From [Mycobacterium] manitobense (GTDB lineage Bacteria; Actinomycetota; Actinomycetes; Mycobacteriales; Mycobacteriaceae), in the NCBI RefSeq assembly GCF_025821665.1, contig NZ_JACKSJ010000148.1:62001-126000 (forward strand): DNA of 64,000 nt. Direction: 5' to 3'. Positions 34,283 through 43,369 of the stretch are shown in pieces. The notes under the pieces were generated by a model. It did not search any database. It saw only the letters and a list, made by a program, of their open reading frames with translations, and was not told where the DNA came from. Made by a program: the position numbers and the translations under genes. Each line of letters starts with the position of its first letter. The first letter of the stretch is position 1.

Positions 34283-35716
34283 ATGACGTCCGGCCCGATC
34301 CGTGAAGCGCTCACGGCGCTGCGTGCCGCTTACGACGCCCTGGCCGACTGTGACGTCGAAACGCTCACCCGCACCGAAATTCTCGAGGTCCTCGACGAGG
34401 TGCAGACGCTCGGCTGCCAGCTCCCGAGCCAGAACCACCGTCTGCTGGCCCGCCTGCAGGCCGAGTCGACACCGCGGGAACTCGGTGCCAAGTCATGGCG
34501 TGACGTAATCGCGATCCGGTGGCGCATCTCCACCGAGGAGGCCAACCGCCGGCTCACCGAGGCGGCACTACTGGCGCCCCGGCGTGCCCTCACCGGAGCG
34601 CCGCTGCCACCGATGCTCGTCGCGACCGCCACCGCACAGCGACTCGGATTCATCACCCCGGAGCACGTCACGGTGATCCGTCACGCGATGAAGCGCATGC
34701 CTGGCTGGGTCGATACCGCCACCCGCGCACGCATCGAAGTCGACTGGGTGCGCCACGCCGTCGGGTCGGGCCCCAAAGAACTCCAGGACCAGACCGCACG
34801 GACGCTGTTCCTGCTCGACCAGGATGGGCCCGCCCCGGACGACGAGGAGCGCGCCCGTCGCAGGGGGCTGTCCAAGGGCAGGCAGCAGCACGACGCAATG
34901 ACCGAGATGAAGGCGAACCTCACCCCCGAAGCCTGGGCCGTGTGGGAGGTCCTGTTCGCGCGATACGCAGCACCCGGCATGTGCAACCCGGCAGACGTCG
35001 CCCCGTGCACGTCCGGCACACCGACGCAGGCGCAGATCGACGGCGACACCCGCAGCATCGAGCAACGCCGCCACGACGCCTTCGAGTTCATCGGTCGCAC
35101 TGCCCTCGACAAGAGCGAACTCGGCCAGCTCAACGGCCTCCCGACCGCGATCATCGTGCGGGCCACGCTGCAGGAGCTGCGCACCCTGGCCGGCATCGGC
35201 GTCACCGGTGGCGGCACTGCACTCCCGATTGCCGACGTCCTACGGATGGCAGCGCAGGCCAACGCCACCAACTACCTCGCCGTGTTCGACGACGCCACCG
35301 GAGCCACACTCGACCTGTTCAGAACCCGGCGGACTGCCTCGGTGGCGCAACGCTTTGCGCTGATCGCCCGCGACGGTGGCTGCACCAAACCCGGCTGCAC
35401 GGTGCCCGCCTACGGCGCCCAGGTCCACCACGCAGCGAAGGATTGGACCGCCGGCGGCGACACAAATGTCGACGACCTCGGCCTGGCGTGCGGGCCGGAC
35501 AATCGCGCGGTCGGCCCCGGCGGTTGGACCACCCTGCTCAACGACCGGCACGAAGTCGAATGGATACCCCCGGCCGGACTCGATACCGGACAGAAGCGCA
35601 CCAACGACTACCACCACCCCGAGAAACTGCGGCTACCACTCGAGGGGGACGACGCGCGGCCGGCTGCCGAGGACGAACCCGGTAGACCGGAACCACCCGG
35701 CAACACAGCGGCCTAG
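34283..35716 (+). CDS. DUF222/HNH protein, 13E12 repeat family
   Basis: A 477-residue protein typical of the 13E12 family: an N-terminal DUF222 helical domain (residues ~15-330, including LQDQTARTLFLLDQDGPAPD and LGQLNGLPTAIIVR) and a C-terminal HNH nuclease-like domain (RDGGCTKPGCTVPAYGAQVHH, then NVDDLGLACGPDNRA). The family is multicopy in mycobacteria, and some members adjoin phage or mobile insertion sites. The start is ATG 34283 with a LexA-like box just upstream. It ends one base before the convergent gene. Its specific role is unclear. Confidence 0.85.
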   Translation: MTSGPIREALTALRAAYDALADCDVETLTRTEILEVLDEVQTLGCQLPSQNHRLLARLQAESTPRELGAKSWRDVIAIRWRISTEEANRRLTEAALLAPRRALTGAPLPPMLVATATAQRLGFITPEHVTVIRHAMKRMPGWVDTATRARIEVDWVRHAVGSGPKELQDQTARTLFLLDQDGPAPDDEERARRRGLSKGRQQHDAMTEMKANLTPEAWAVWEVLFARYAAPGMCNPADVAPCTSGTPTQAQIDGDTRSIEQRRHDAFEFIGRTALDKSELGQLNGLPTAIIVRATLQELRTLAGIGVTGGGTALPIADVLRMAAQANATNYLAVFDDATGATLDLFRTRRTASVAQRFALIARDGGCTKPGCTVPAYGAQVHHAAKDWTAGGDTNVDDLGLACGPDNRAVGPGGWTTLLNDRHEVEWIPPAGLDTGQKRTNDYHHPEKLRLPLEGDDARPAAEDEPGRPEPPGNTAA

Positions 35717-36943
35717 CTACACGACGGTGAGCGGCAGCGACTTTCGCTCCTCGAACTCCCACGTCGCCCCGCCACTGAACTTGGTGACAGCGACCTCGCC
35801 CAGCTCCTTCGCGGGAGTGTCGGTCTCGACGAAGCGCACCGTCCAGTCACTCTCGGTGCCGGAGACCTCCGCGCGCAGATGCGGGTCGACCGCCGTGGCG
35901 ATCGCCTGCAGCGGCTTGTCCGAGACCGGCGACACCAGGGAGATCCAGGACTCGTCCTCGTGGGCTGGCGAGGGTCGCACATGCACGAATCCCGGGTCGA
36001 TGTCAGCCCACACGTAGGCGGCGGGATTGAGCAACGGGTGCAACTCGAGCACCCGCAGCGCGCCCTTGACGTCACTGGACAGCTTGAGCGCCTTGTGGAT
36101 TCGTTCGGCCGCGACCCCGGCGATGCCGATCAGCTGTTTGGTGCGGATCGACCGCGCCAGCGCGGCATCGTCCTTCGCCCGGGCCTCGACCGCCAGCTTG
36201 AACGAATACACGAGCAGGTGCATCTGCAGGCACACCTCGTCGGCGATCCGCACGAGCGCGGAATGCGAGAACGCGCCGAAGTCGACGTCGGCCAGCAACG
36301 GCCCCGAATAGTCCGCCCGGCCCTCGTCATCGCGGTCGATCGGGTCCAGCTCGGTGTGGTGCGCGTGGGTGGCGGCGACGATGTCCATCGCGGGGATGAA
36401 CGGCACCTCCGGGTAGGACTCGTCGATGATCACCGTCCATCGGCAGTGCGGATGCTGATCGGCGGATGCCCTCGGCGGCCGGTGGATCGGCCGCACCTGA
36501 GCCTTGCGGTTGGTGGCCAGCGCGGTGGCGTCGAACGTGGGGTCCTCGATGTCGTGGCACATCCCGTGGACGTAGTCCTCGCCCATCGGCTCGACGTCGA
36601 GCAGTGCGCCGCAGTGATTCAGGTAGAACTCGCCGTGCCACCGGTCGTGCACGACGTACCGGAAGTCCATGAACTGCGGCGGCGCACCGATGTCGAGTTG
36701 CAGACCCTTGAAGAGGGTGAAGATGTCGACACCCTCGTAATCCAACGCCTTCTGCATCCGCCTGGTGTACAGCGGACTCGACGCCGCCCACTCCTCGATG
36801 GCGATCTGCAACATCTCCTCGCGTCCCCATGCGCTGATGCAGTGCGCCATTCCGGACCGGTCGATGAGCTGGCCGATCAACAGCAGCTCGGGCACCAGGA
36901 CGGCGAGTTCTTCGCGCGACAGCGCGGCGTACCTACTCATCAT
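35717..36943 (-). CDS. Conserved protein of unknown function (408 aa)
   Basis: I do not recognise the family. No transmembrane helices or signal peptide. Notable segments are FRYVVHDRWHGEFYLNHCGA, VHGMCHDIEDPTFDATA, and a His-rich stretch THAHHTELDPIDRDDEG; the spaced His, Cys and Asp could bind a metal or cofactor (inference). It overlaps the carboxymuconolactone-decarboxylase-like gene upstream by 11 bases, so it belongs to the aldA-SDR-HIBADH-CMD operon and ends it. Two adjacent ATG codons (36943, 36940) are possible starts. Confidence 0.7.
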   Translation of the reverse strand: MMSRYAALSREELAVLVPELLLIGQLIDRSGMAHCISAWGREEMLQIAIEEWAASSPLYTRRMQKALDYEGVDIFTLFKGLQLDIGAPPQFMDFRYVVHDRWHGEFYLNHCGALLDVEPMGEDYVHGMCHDIEDPTFDATALATNRKAQVRPIHRPPRASADQHPHCRWTVIIDESYPEVPFIPAMDIVAATHAHHTELDPIDRDDEGRADYSGPLLADVDFGAFSHSALVRIADEVCLQMHLLVYSFKLAVEARAKDDAALARSIRTKQLIGIAGVAAERIHKALKLSSDVKGALRVLELHPLLNPAAYVWADIDPGFVHVRPSPAHEDESWISLVSPVSDKPLQAIATAVDPHLRAEVSGTESDWTVRFVETDTPAKELGEVAVTKFSGGATWEFEERKSLPLTVV

Positions 36944-37367
36944 CGAGCTTGCTTCCCGAGTGCATGTTCAGCGCGGCGTTGACGTTGGCCTTCTTGTCCT
37001 CGCCTTTCTCGGCGGACTTCTTGCGCTGCTTGGCCACCTTCGTCACCACACCGTCGAGCTTCGATCCCAGCGGGAAGCCGAGATAGTGGGTGAGGAAGAT
37101 CGCCATCTCCTTGAGCTCGTCCTCGGTGAGCTCCTCGTTGGCGATCGCGGCGTTGGCCTGTATCTCCGCCAGATCCGAGATGCCAAGGGCCGTCACGACA
37201 GTCAGCGTCATGATCCGCTTGTCGCGCATCGACAGTCCCGGACGGGTCCAGATCGTCCCGAACAGGTGGTCGGCGGTCAGCGCGAAGTACTCGCCGGGCA
37301 TGTCCGGCATCTCCCAGCCGTAGACCTCGTTCATCTTGTCGAGGCCCTTGCGGCGCAGTTCGTCCAT
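36933..37367 (-). CDS. Carboxymuconolactone decarboxylase-family protein (Rv0771-like)
   Basis: A 144-residue protein of the CMD/AhpD-like family. LTADHLFGTIWTRPGLSMRD and RIMTLTVVTALGISDLAEIQ are the core helices. The catalytic Cys-x-x-Cys of AhpD is absent, so it is closer to the gamma-carboxymuconolactone decarboxylase branch. The C-terminus is Lys-rich (QRKKSAEKGEDKKANV). ATG 37367 follows a GGAGG site (7 bases); a GTG at 37373 overlapping the upstream stop is the alternative. Same length as Rv0771. Confidence 0.85.
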   Translation of the reverse strand: MDELRRKGLDKMNEVYGWEMPDMPGEYFALTADHLFGTIWTRPGLSMRDKRIMTLTVVTALGISDLAEIQANAAIANEELTEDELKEMAIFLTHYLGFPLGSKLDGVVTKVAKQRKKSAEKGEDKKANVNAALNMHSGSKLDDE

Positions 37368-37369
37368 GC

Positions 37370-38230
37370 TCACCCCTCCGTGCTGGACTCGACGTGCGGG
37401 ACGCCGAGCCCGTCGGCCAGATTGTCCAGTGCCACCCGCGCCAGCGGAAGGTCGACCGAGACCGCCTCCCCCAGCGCGAGAGCGAGGCTGAGATCCTTCT
37501 CCCCCAGGCCGCGGGCATGCAGAAACGGCTCGTAGAGGAAGTGGTCGTGATCGAGGGGGCGCATGTCGTCGCGCACCATGATCGCGCCGGCGCCACTGGT
37601 CAGCGCATCGGTGTGACGCACCACCCGGCCGAGCTGCTGCAGGTCGATGCCTGCCTGCTCGGCCAGTCTCATCGCCTCGCACGCCGCCGCGTACGAGGTG
37701 AAGGTCAACATGTTGCGCGCCAGCTTCATCCGCGTCCCGGCGCCTGGCGCACCGGCGTGGATCACCATCGAGGCGAACTGCTTGAACGCCGGCTTGATGC
37801 GTTCGTACACCTCGCGGTCGGCGCCCACCATCACCGCGAGCTCGCCCTTGCCTGCGGCCGCCCCGCCACCGCTGACCGGCGCGTCGACGATGTGGATGTC
37901 CTGCGGCCGGAGTTGCTCGGCCAGTTCGACGGCGGTCTCGGGGCTGATCGTCGAGTGGATCGCGATGACGGTTCCCGGCTTCGCGTGCTCGGCCAGCTCG
38001 GCGACCACCTCGCGCACCTGCGCGTCGTTGAGCACGGTGACACTGATGATGTCGGCGCTCGCCACGTCGGCCACGCTGTCGGCCACCGATGCGCCGGCCT
38101 CGACCAGCGGGGTCATGGCGTCGGTGCGCACGTCGAACACGGTCAGCCCGCCGGGCCACTCGACCAGCCGGGCGGCCATCGGCGCGCCCATGTTGCCCAG
38201 GCCGATGTAGCCGTACTTGGGATCACTCAT
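37370..38230 (-). CDS. 3-hydroxyisobutyrate dehydrogenase-family NAD-dependent dehydrogenase (Rv0770-like)
   Basis: A 286-residue beta-hydroxyacid dehydrogenase. The NAD fold is YGYIGLGNMGAPMAARLVE (GxGxxG), the substrate-binding signature DAPVSGGGAAAGKGELAVMV, and the catalytic lysine region GTRMKLARNMLTF. It oxidises a short 3-hydroxyacid or similar. ATG 38230 overlaps the SDR stop by one base (TGATG). It is second in a four- to five-gene minus-strand operon beginning at aldA. Confidence 0.9.
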   Translation of the reverse strand: MSDPKYGYIGLGNMGAPMAARLVEWPGGLTVFDVRTDAMTPLVEAGASVADSVADVASADIISVTVLNDAQVREVVAELAEHAKPGTVIAIHSTISPETAVELAEQLRPQDIHIVDAPVSGGGAAAGKGELAVMVGADREVYERIKPAFKQFASMVIHAGAPGAGTRMKLARNMLTFTSYAAACEAMRLAEQAGIDLQQLGRVVRHTDALTSGAGAIMVRDDMRPLDHDHFLYEPFLHARGLGEKDLSLALALGEAVSVDLPLARVALDNLADGLGVPHVESSTEG

Positions 38231-38991
38231 CAGCGGATGATCTGTCCGCCGTCGACATTGAAGATCTGGCCCGTGACCCACTTGGCCTGATCCGACAGCA
38301 GGAACAGGCACATCCCGGTCAGGTCGTCCACTTCGCCCATGCGGGACAACGGGATTCCCTTGACGATGTCGGCGACCATCTCCTGCGGAGTGGTGGTGCG
38401 GTTGGCCTCGGTGTCGATGGGTCCCGGCGCGATCGCGTTGACGCGGATGTTCTGGCCGCCCAGTTCGGTGGCCAGCTGCTGGGTGAGGCCGTTGATGCCG
38501 ACTTTGGCCAGGCCGTAGAAGTTCGAGTACAGCCACGCCGCGGTCGACGACTGGTTGACGATCGCACCGCCGCCGCGCTTGGCCATCTTGCGGTACACCG
38601 CCCGGGTGCACACCAGCGCGCCGTCCATGTTCACGCTCATGAACTTCTTGTAGTAGTCCCAGTCGACGGTGATCAGGAAGTCCAGCTTCATCCCACCGAA
38701 GATGGCCGCGTTGTTCACCAGGTAGTCGATGCCGCCGAACTCCGACAGTGTCTGCGCCGCCATTTCTTTCGCGGAGTCCGGGTCGGAGACGTCGACACGC
38801 ACCGCGAGCGCGTTGCCGCCCTCGCCCTTGATGCCGTCGGCCACCTTCGCAGCGCCCTCGGTGTTGATGTCGGCGACGACGACCGCCGCGCCCTCACGTG
38901 CCAGCGCCTCGGCGTACGCCTGGCCGATGCCGCCGCCGGCACCGGTGACGATCGCCACCTTCTCCTTGAACTGATCTCCGTAGAGTCCCAT
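38230..38991 (-). CDS. Short-chain dehydrogenase/reductase (Rv0769-like)
   Basis: A 253-residue classical SDR. Cofactor motif VTGAGGGIGQ, DVSDPDSAKEM, NNAAIFGG, catalytic Ser in IVNQSSTAAW, and YGLAK as the YxxxK pair. C-terminus ends with the typical WVTGQIFNVDGGQIIR. It probably interconverts an alcohol and ketone with NAD(P). It lies between aldA (15 bases upstream) and the HIBADH gene on the same strand. Confidence 0.93.
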   Translation of the reverse strand: MGLYGDQFKEKVAIVTGAGGGIGQAYAEALAREGAAVVVADINTEGAAKVADGIKGEGGNALAVRVDVSDPDSAKEMAAQTLSEFGGIDYLVNNAAIFGGMKLDFLITVDWDYYKKFMSVNMDGALVCTRAVYRKMAKRGGGAIVNQSSTAAWLYSNFYGLAKVGINGLTQQLATELGGQNIRVNAIAPGPIDTEANRTTTPQEMVADIVKGIPLSRMGEVDDLTGMCLFLLSDQAKWVTGQIFNVDGGQIIR

Positions 38992-39006
38992 TCCGGCCTC
39001 CGCTTT

Positions 39007-40476
39007 CTACTTCGCTGCCTTGGCGATCGCCTTGATCTCGAGGTATTCCTCGAAGCCGGCGAGGCCCATTTCCCGGCCGATGCCGGACTGCTTGTAACCA
39101 CCGAACGGCATGTCCGCCGAGTACCAGACTCCGCCGTTGATGTTGACGGTTCCGACGCGCAGCCGGGCGCCGATGCCCGCGGCGCGGTCCTCGTCCGCCG
39201 AGAAGACGGTGCCGGACAGGCCGTAGGGCGAGTCGTTGGCGATGCGGACGGCGTCGTCGTCGCCGTCGTGGGCGATCACCGTCAGCACCGGCCCGAAGAT
39301 CTCCTCGCGCGCCACCTTCGCACTGTTGCCGAGGCCTGCGATCACCGTCGGCTCGATGAAGAAGCCGGTGTCACGGTCGGCGGGACTGCCACCGCCGCAG
39401 GCGAATCGGCCGCCCTCGGCGATCGCCGAGTCCAGGTAGCCCTGGATCCGGTCGCGCTGGCGCGCCGAGATCACCGGCCCGCAGATGGTGCCCGGCTTGT
39501 TCGGATCGCCCGGCTTCAGTCCGCCCATGGTCGCGGCGGCCGCCTCGACGGCCTCGTCGTACCGGGCGCGGGGAACCACCAGCCGCGTGGTGATCGCGCA
39601 GCCCTGGCCGGCGTGCATCGACGCGGTGAACGCCGCCATCGAGCACGCGCCCGCCAGGTCGGCGTCGTCGAGCACCAGGAACGCCGACTTGCCGCCCAGC
39701 TCGAGGAAGACCTTCTTCAGCGTGGCCGCGCCGTCGGACATCACGGCCCGCCCGGTGTTGGTCGACCCGGTGAACGACACCATGTCGACGCGCGGATCCT
39801 TCGAAAGCAGCGCGCCCACCGCGTGGTCGCTCGAGGTGATGATGTTGACCACGCCCGGAGGGAAATCGGTGTGCTCGGTGATCAGCTCGCCGAGCACCGC
39901 CGCCGCCCATGGTGTGTCGGGCGCGGGCTTGAGCACCAGCGTGTTCCCCGCCGCCAGGGCCGGGCCGACCTTGGCGAGGTTGATCTGGTGCGGGAAGTTC
40001 CACGGCGTGATGGCGCCGACGACGCCGATCGCCTCCCTGGCGATCGTGCGGTGGGTCTTGATGCCCATCGGCGACGCGACACCCAGATCGGACGTCCACT
40101 CGTAGCCCTGCGCGGTGTCGGCGCAGAAGCTGAGGTCCTCCACCGGACCCTCCAGCTGCGCCGCCGCGGTCAGCATCCGCGGCGCGCCCACCTCGGCGAT
40201 GGTGAGGTCCCGCAGTTCCTCGACGTGGTCGCGCATCGCCTGCTGCAGCTGCCGGATGCACCGGACGCGCAGCTCGACGTCGGTCGACCAGCCGGTGTCG
40301 TCGAACGCCCGGCGGGCGGCCTCGATGGCCGCACCCATGTCCTCGGCCGTCGCGTCCGCCGCGACACCGAGCGTCTCCTCGGTGGCGGGGTTCACCGTGG
40401 CGAACGTGCCGCCGCTGCCGGTCACCAACTTGCCGTCGACCAGCAGCCGACTCTCTCGATCGCCCAGCAGCGTCAT
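39007..40476 (-). CDS. aldA: Aldehyde dehydrogenase
   Basis: A 489-residue NAD(P)-dependent aldehyde dehydrogenase, same length as Rv0768. The catalytic Glu is in LELGGKSAF, the nucleophile Cys in MHAGQGCAITTRL, and the NAD-site TGSTNTGRAV and PWNFPHQ are present. The start is ATG 40476; upstream residues in that frame are Pro/Arg-rich and unlike the family. It is first in the minus-strand operon and divergent from TetR. Operator-like palindromes lie between the two starts. Confidence 0.93.
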   Translation of the reverse strand: MTLLGDRESRLLVDGKLVTGSGGTFATVNPATEETLGVAADATAEDMGAAIEAARRAFDDTGWSTDVELRVRCIRQLQQAMRDHVEELRDLTIAEVGAPRMLTAAAQLEGPVEDLSFCADTAQGYEWTSDLGVASPMGIKTHRTIAREAIGVVGAITPWNFPHQINLAKVGPALAAGNTLVLKPAPDTPWAAAVLGELITEHTDFPPGVVNIITSSDHAVGALLSKDPRVDMVSFTGSTNTGRAVMSDGAATLKKVFLELGGKSAFLVLDDADLAGACSMAAFTASMHAGQGCAITTRLVVPRARYDEAVEAAAATMGGLKPGDPNKPGTICGPVISARQRDRIQGYLDSAIAEGGRFACGGGSPADRDTGFFIEPTVIAGLGNSAKVAREEIFGPVLTVIAHDGDDDAVRIANDSPYGLSGTVFSADEDRAAGIGARLRVGTVNINGGVWYSADMPFGGYKQSGIGREMGLAGFEEYLEIKAIAKAAK

Positions 40477-40496
40477 CCGCACTCCCGTCTCGTCAC

Positions 40497-40510
40497 TGGA
40501 CAACTGTCCG
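40497..40510. promoter_or_regulatory. TGGACA-N2-TGTCCG inverted repeat upstream of aldA
   Basis: The site TGGACAACTGTCCG is the near-twin of TGGACATGTGTCCA at 40655-40668. It lies 20 bases before the aldA ATG. The two palindromes fit a single TetR protein (encoded at 40662) controlling both divergent operons. Confidence 0.55.
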
Positions 40511-40654
40511 GCGCTGTTCTGTCGAACCATAGCCTTCGGCCCAACCGCCCCGCAAGGCCGGGCCACCTGCGGCTCCGCCGTCACCTCCGAAAAGCACATG
40601 CGCACGGCCAATTTGCGGCTCCGGCTTGCCTCGCGGTGCGGACGTCGGATAACT

Positions 40655-40668
40655 TGGACATGTGTCCA
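40655..40668. promoter_or_regulatory. TGGACA-TG-TGTCCA operator candidate over the TetR start
   Basis: A perfect 6+6 inverted repeat with a 2-base spacer, overlapping the TetR GTG start at 40662. TAACTT at 40649-40654 could be a -10 hexamer, which would place transcription at or near the start codon (leaderless mRNA). Twin site at 40497-40510. Confidence 0.55.
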
Positions 40669-41273
40669 GTGATGCAGTGGTCGCGATCACAGACGGCAGC
40701 TCGCCGGCCGACGTGGTCAAGGCGCCGCGCAACCGCCGGCAGGAGGAGACCTTTCGCAAGGTGCTCACCGCCGGGGTCGAGATGCTGCGCGAGTCGTCGT
40801 ATGCGGATCTGACCGTCCGTGCCGTGGCGGCGCGGGCCAAGGTGGCGCCCGCCACCGCCTACACCTACTTCTCTTCGAAGAACCACCTGATCGCCGAGGT
40901 CTACCTCGACCTGATCAAGAAGGTGCCGTTCTTCACCGATGTGAACGAGCCCATGCAGGCCCGCGTCGCGCAGGCGCTGCGGGCGATGGCGCTGACGGTG
41001 GCCGACGAGCCCGAGGTGGCCGCGGCGTGCACCACCGCACTGCTGACCGGCACCGACCCGACCGTCCGTCAGGTGCGCGACCGCATCGGCGCCGAGATCC
41101 ACCGCCGCATCCGTTCCGCGGTCGGCCCGGACGCCGACCCGCGTGCGGTCGCGGCCCTGGAGATGACGTTCTTCGGCGCGCTGGTCAACGCGGGCAGCGG
41201 CGCCTTCACCTACCACCAGATCGCCGACCGGCTGTCCTACGTCGTCGGCCTCATCCTCGGAGAAGACAAGTGA
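40662..41273 (+). CDS. TetR-family regulator (Rv0767c-like)
   Basis: A 203-residue repressor. After an N-terminal tail comes FRKVLTAGVEMLRESSYADL and VRAVAARAKVAPATAYTYFS, a TetR helix-turn-helix. It is first in the plus-strand operon with cyp123, SDR and cyp51, overlapping cyp123 by 4 bases (GTGA), and divergent from aldA. It probably represses both sides through the paired TGGACA palindromes. The GTG start is inside one of them. Confidence 0.9.
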   Translation: MSSDAVVAITDGSSPADVVKAPRNRRQEETFRKVLTAGVEMLRESSYADLTVRAVAARAKVAPATAYTYFSSKNHLIAEVYLDLIKKVPFFTDVNEPMQARVAQALRAMALTVADEPEVAAACTTALLTGTDPTVRQVRDRIGAEIHRRIRSAVGPDADPRAVAALEMTFFGALVNAGSGAFTYHQIADRLSYVVGLILGEDK

Positions 41274-42478
41274 CCGTTTCTGACGTCGTACTGGACCCGT
41301 ACGACTACGACTTCCACGAGGATCCGTACCCGTACTACCAGCGCCTGCGCGACGAGGCGCCGCTGTACCGCAACGAGGCCCTCGGATTCTGGGCGCTGTC
41401 GCGCCACACCGACGTGCTGCAGGGCTTCCGCAACAGCACCACGCTGTCGAACAAGTTCGGCGTGTCACTGGACCCGGCGTCGCGCGGACCGCACGCCGCC
41501 AAGACCATGTCCTTCCTCGCGATGGACGACCCGGCGCATCTGCGATTGCGCACCCTGGTCTCCAAGGGCTTCACCCCGCGCCGCATCCGCGAGCTGGAAC
41601 CGCGGGTCACCGAGATCGCGGTGCAGCACCTCGACGCGATGATGGAGAAGGCCGACGGCAACGCGACCGTCGACTACGTCAACGAATTCGCGGGCAAGCT
41701 GCCGATGGACGTCATCTCCGAGCTGATGGGGGTGCCGCAACCCGACCGCGACCAGGTCAGGGCGTGGGCCGACGGAGTGATGCACCGCGACGACGGCGTG
41801 ACCGACGTGCCGCCGGAGGCGATCGAGGCCTCGATCAACCTGATCGTCTACTACCAGGAGATGGTCGCCCAGCGCCGGAAGAACCCCACCGACGACCTGA
41901 CGACGGCGCTGCTGGAGGCCGAGATCGACGGTGACCGGCTCACCGACGACGAGATCCTCGGCTTCATGTTCCTGATGGTGATCGCGGGCAACGAGACCAC
42001 CACCAAACTCCTTGCCAACGCCGCGTTCTGGGGGCACAAGAACCCCGACCAGCTCCAGCCGGTCTACCAGGACGAGTCCCGGATCCCGCTGTGGGTCGAG
42101 GAGACGCTGCGCTACGACACCTCCAGCCAGATCCTGGCCCGCACCGTCGCCGGTGACCTGACGCTGTACGACACCACCATCCCCGACGGCGACGTGCTGC
42201 TGCTGCTGCCCGGATCCGCGCACCGCGACGAGCGGGTCTTCGAGAACCCCGACGACTTCGTCATCGGCCGCGAGATCGGTTCGAAGCTGATGAGTTTCGG
42301 CTCCGGCGCGCATTTCTGCCTCGGCGCCCACCTGGCTCGCATGGAAGCGCGCGTCGCGCTGGCCGAGCTCTTCAAACGAATCCGCGGATACGAGGTCGAC
42401 GAGGCCAACGCCGTCCGCGTCCACTCGAGCAATGTCCGCGGATTCGCCCACCTGCCCATGACCCTCCAGTCCCGCTGA
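41270..42478 (+). CDS. cyp123: Cytochrome P450 CYP123
   Basis: A 402-residue P450, the same length as Rv0766c. Motifs: heme FGSGAHFCLGAHLAR, I-helix IAGNETTTK, K-helix EETLRYDTSSQ. GTG 41270 overlaps the TetR stop. The substrate is unknown; the neighbourhood (cyp51, SDRs, adhB) suggests lipid or sterol oxidation. Electrons probably come from the ferredoxin at 44764. Confidence 0.95.
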   Translation: MTVSDVVLDPYDYDFHEDPYPYYQRLRDEAPLYRNEALGFWALSRHTDVLQGFRNSTTLSNKFGVSLDPASRGPHAAKTMSFLAMDDPAHLRLRTLVSKGFTPRRIRELEPRVTEIAVQHLDAMMEKADGNATVDYVNEFAGKLPMDVISELMGVPQPDRDQVRAWADGVMHRDDGVTDVPPEAIEASINLIVYYQEMVAQRRKNPTDDLTTALLEAEIDGDRLTDDEILGFMFLMVIAGNETTTKLLANAAFWGHKNPDQLQPVYQDESRIPLWVEETLRYDTSSQILARTVAGDLTLYDTTIPDGDVLLLLPGSAHRDERVFENPDDFVIGREIGSKLMSFGSGAHFCLGAHLARMEARVALAELFKRIRGYEVDEANAVRVHSSNVRGFAHLPMTLQSR

Positions 42479-42505
42479 CAAGCCCGCCCGAGAGGCTCAC
42501 GTTCC

Positions 42506-43369
42506 ATGCCACGTTTTGCTCCACTTCCCGAACGCCGACCCGCCATCGTGGCCGGCGCCTCCTCCGGCATCGGTGAGGCCACCGCCATCGAGTTGGCCGC
42601 CCGCGGATTCCCCGTCGCGCTCGGCGCTCGCCGGGTGGAGAAGCTCGAGGACCTGGTCGGAAAGATCAACGCCGACGGCGGCGAAGCGGTCGGCTTCCAC
42701 CTCGACGTCACCGACCCCAATTCGGTGAAGTCGTTCGTGACGCAGTCGATCGACGCACTGGGCGACATCGAGGTGCTGGTCGCCGGTGCCGGTGACACCT
42801 ACTTCGGCAAGCTGGCCGAGATCAGCACCGACGAGTTCGAGTCGCAGCTGCAGATCCACCTGGTCGGCGCGAACCGGCTGGCCGCCGCGGTACTGCCCGG
42901 CATGCTCGATCGCCAGCGCGGAGACCTCATCTTCGTGGGATCCGATGTGGCACTTCGGCAGCGGCCGCACATGGGCGCCTACGGCGCCGCCAAGGCCGCG
43001 CTGGTGGCCATGGTGAACAACTACCAGATGGAACTCGAGGGCACCGGCGTACGCGCCTCGATCGTCCACCCCGGGCCGACCAAGACGTCGATGGGCTGGA
43101 GCCTGCCCGCCGACAAGATCGGGCCCGCGCTCGAGGACTGGGCCAAGTGGGGCCAGGCCCGCCACGACTACTTCCTGCGCGCGTCGGATCTCGCGCGCGC
43201 CATCACCTTCGTGGCCGAGACACCGCGCGGCGGATACATCGCCAACATGGAGCTCCAGCCCGAAGCACCGCTGGCCGACGCGCCCGCAGACCGTCAACAG
43301 CTGAAGCTCAACGAGGAGAATCTGGCCGGCGGGCAGGAGCGAAGCGACATGGGAATGGACCCGGCATGA
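42506..43369 (+). CDS. Short-chain dehydrogenase/reductase (Rv0765c-like)
   Basis: A 287-residue SDR. Cofactor motif AGASSGIGEATA, LDVTDPNSVK, and catalytic GAYGAAKAAL (YxxxK). A Ser is in IFVGSDVALR. It is between cyp123 and cyp51. Its last ~14 residues (AGGQERSDMGMDPA) are encoded by the 45-nt repeat described at 43325-43369, which also ends cyp51; they look like an appended tail rather than part of the fold. Confidence 0.92.
   Translation: MPRFAPLPERRPAIVAGASSGIGEATAIELAARGFPVALGARRVEKLEDLVGKINADGGEAVGFHLDVTDPNSVKSFVTQSIDALGDIEVLVAGAGDTYFGKLAEISTDEFESQLQIHLVGANRLAAAVLPGMLDRQRGDLIFVGSDVALRQRPHMGAYGAAKAALVAMVNNYQMELEGTGVRASIVHPGPTKTSMGWSLPADKIGPALEDWAKWGQARHDYFLRASDLARAITFVAETPRGGYIANMELQPEAPLADAPADRQQLKLNEENLAGGQERSDMGMDPA
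43325..43369 (+). repeat. 45-nt 3'-end repeat (copy 1) ending the SDR gene
   Basis: Bases 43325-43348 are identical (24 of 24) to 44713-44736; the core is GGGCAGGAGCGAAGCGAC. The next 21 bases match at about 13 positions and both copies end on the gene's TGA. It codes AGGQERSDMGMDPA. A third diverged copy lies inside pepC (8740-8775). Nearby genes share no other similarity. Confidence 0.75.
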
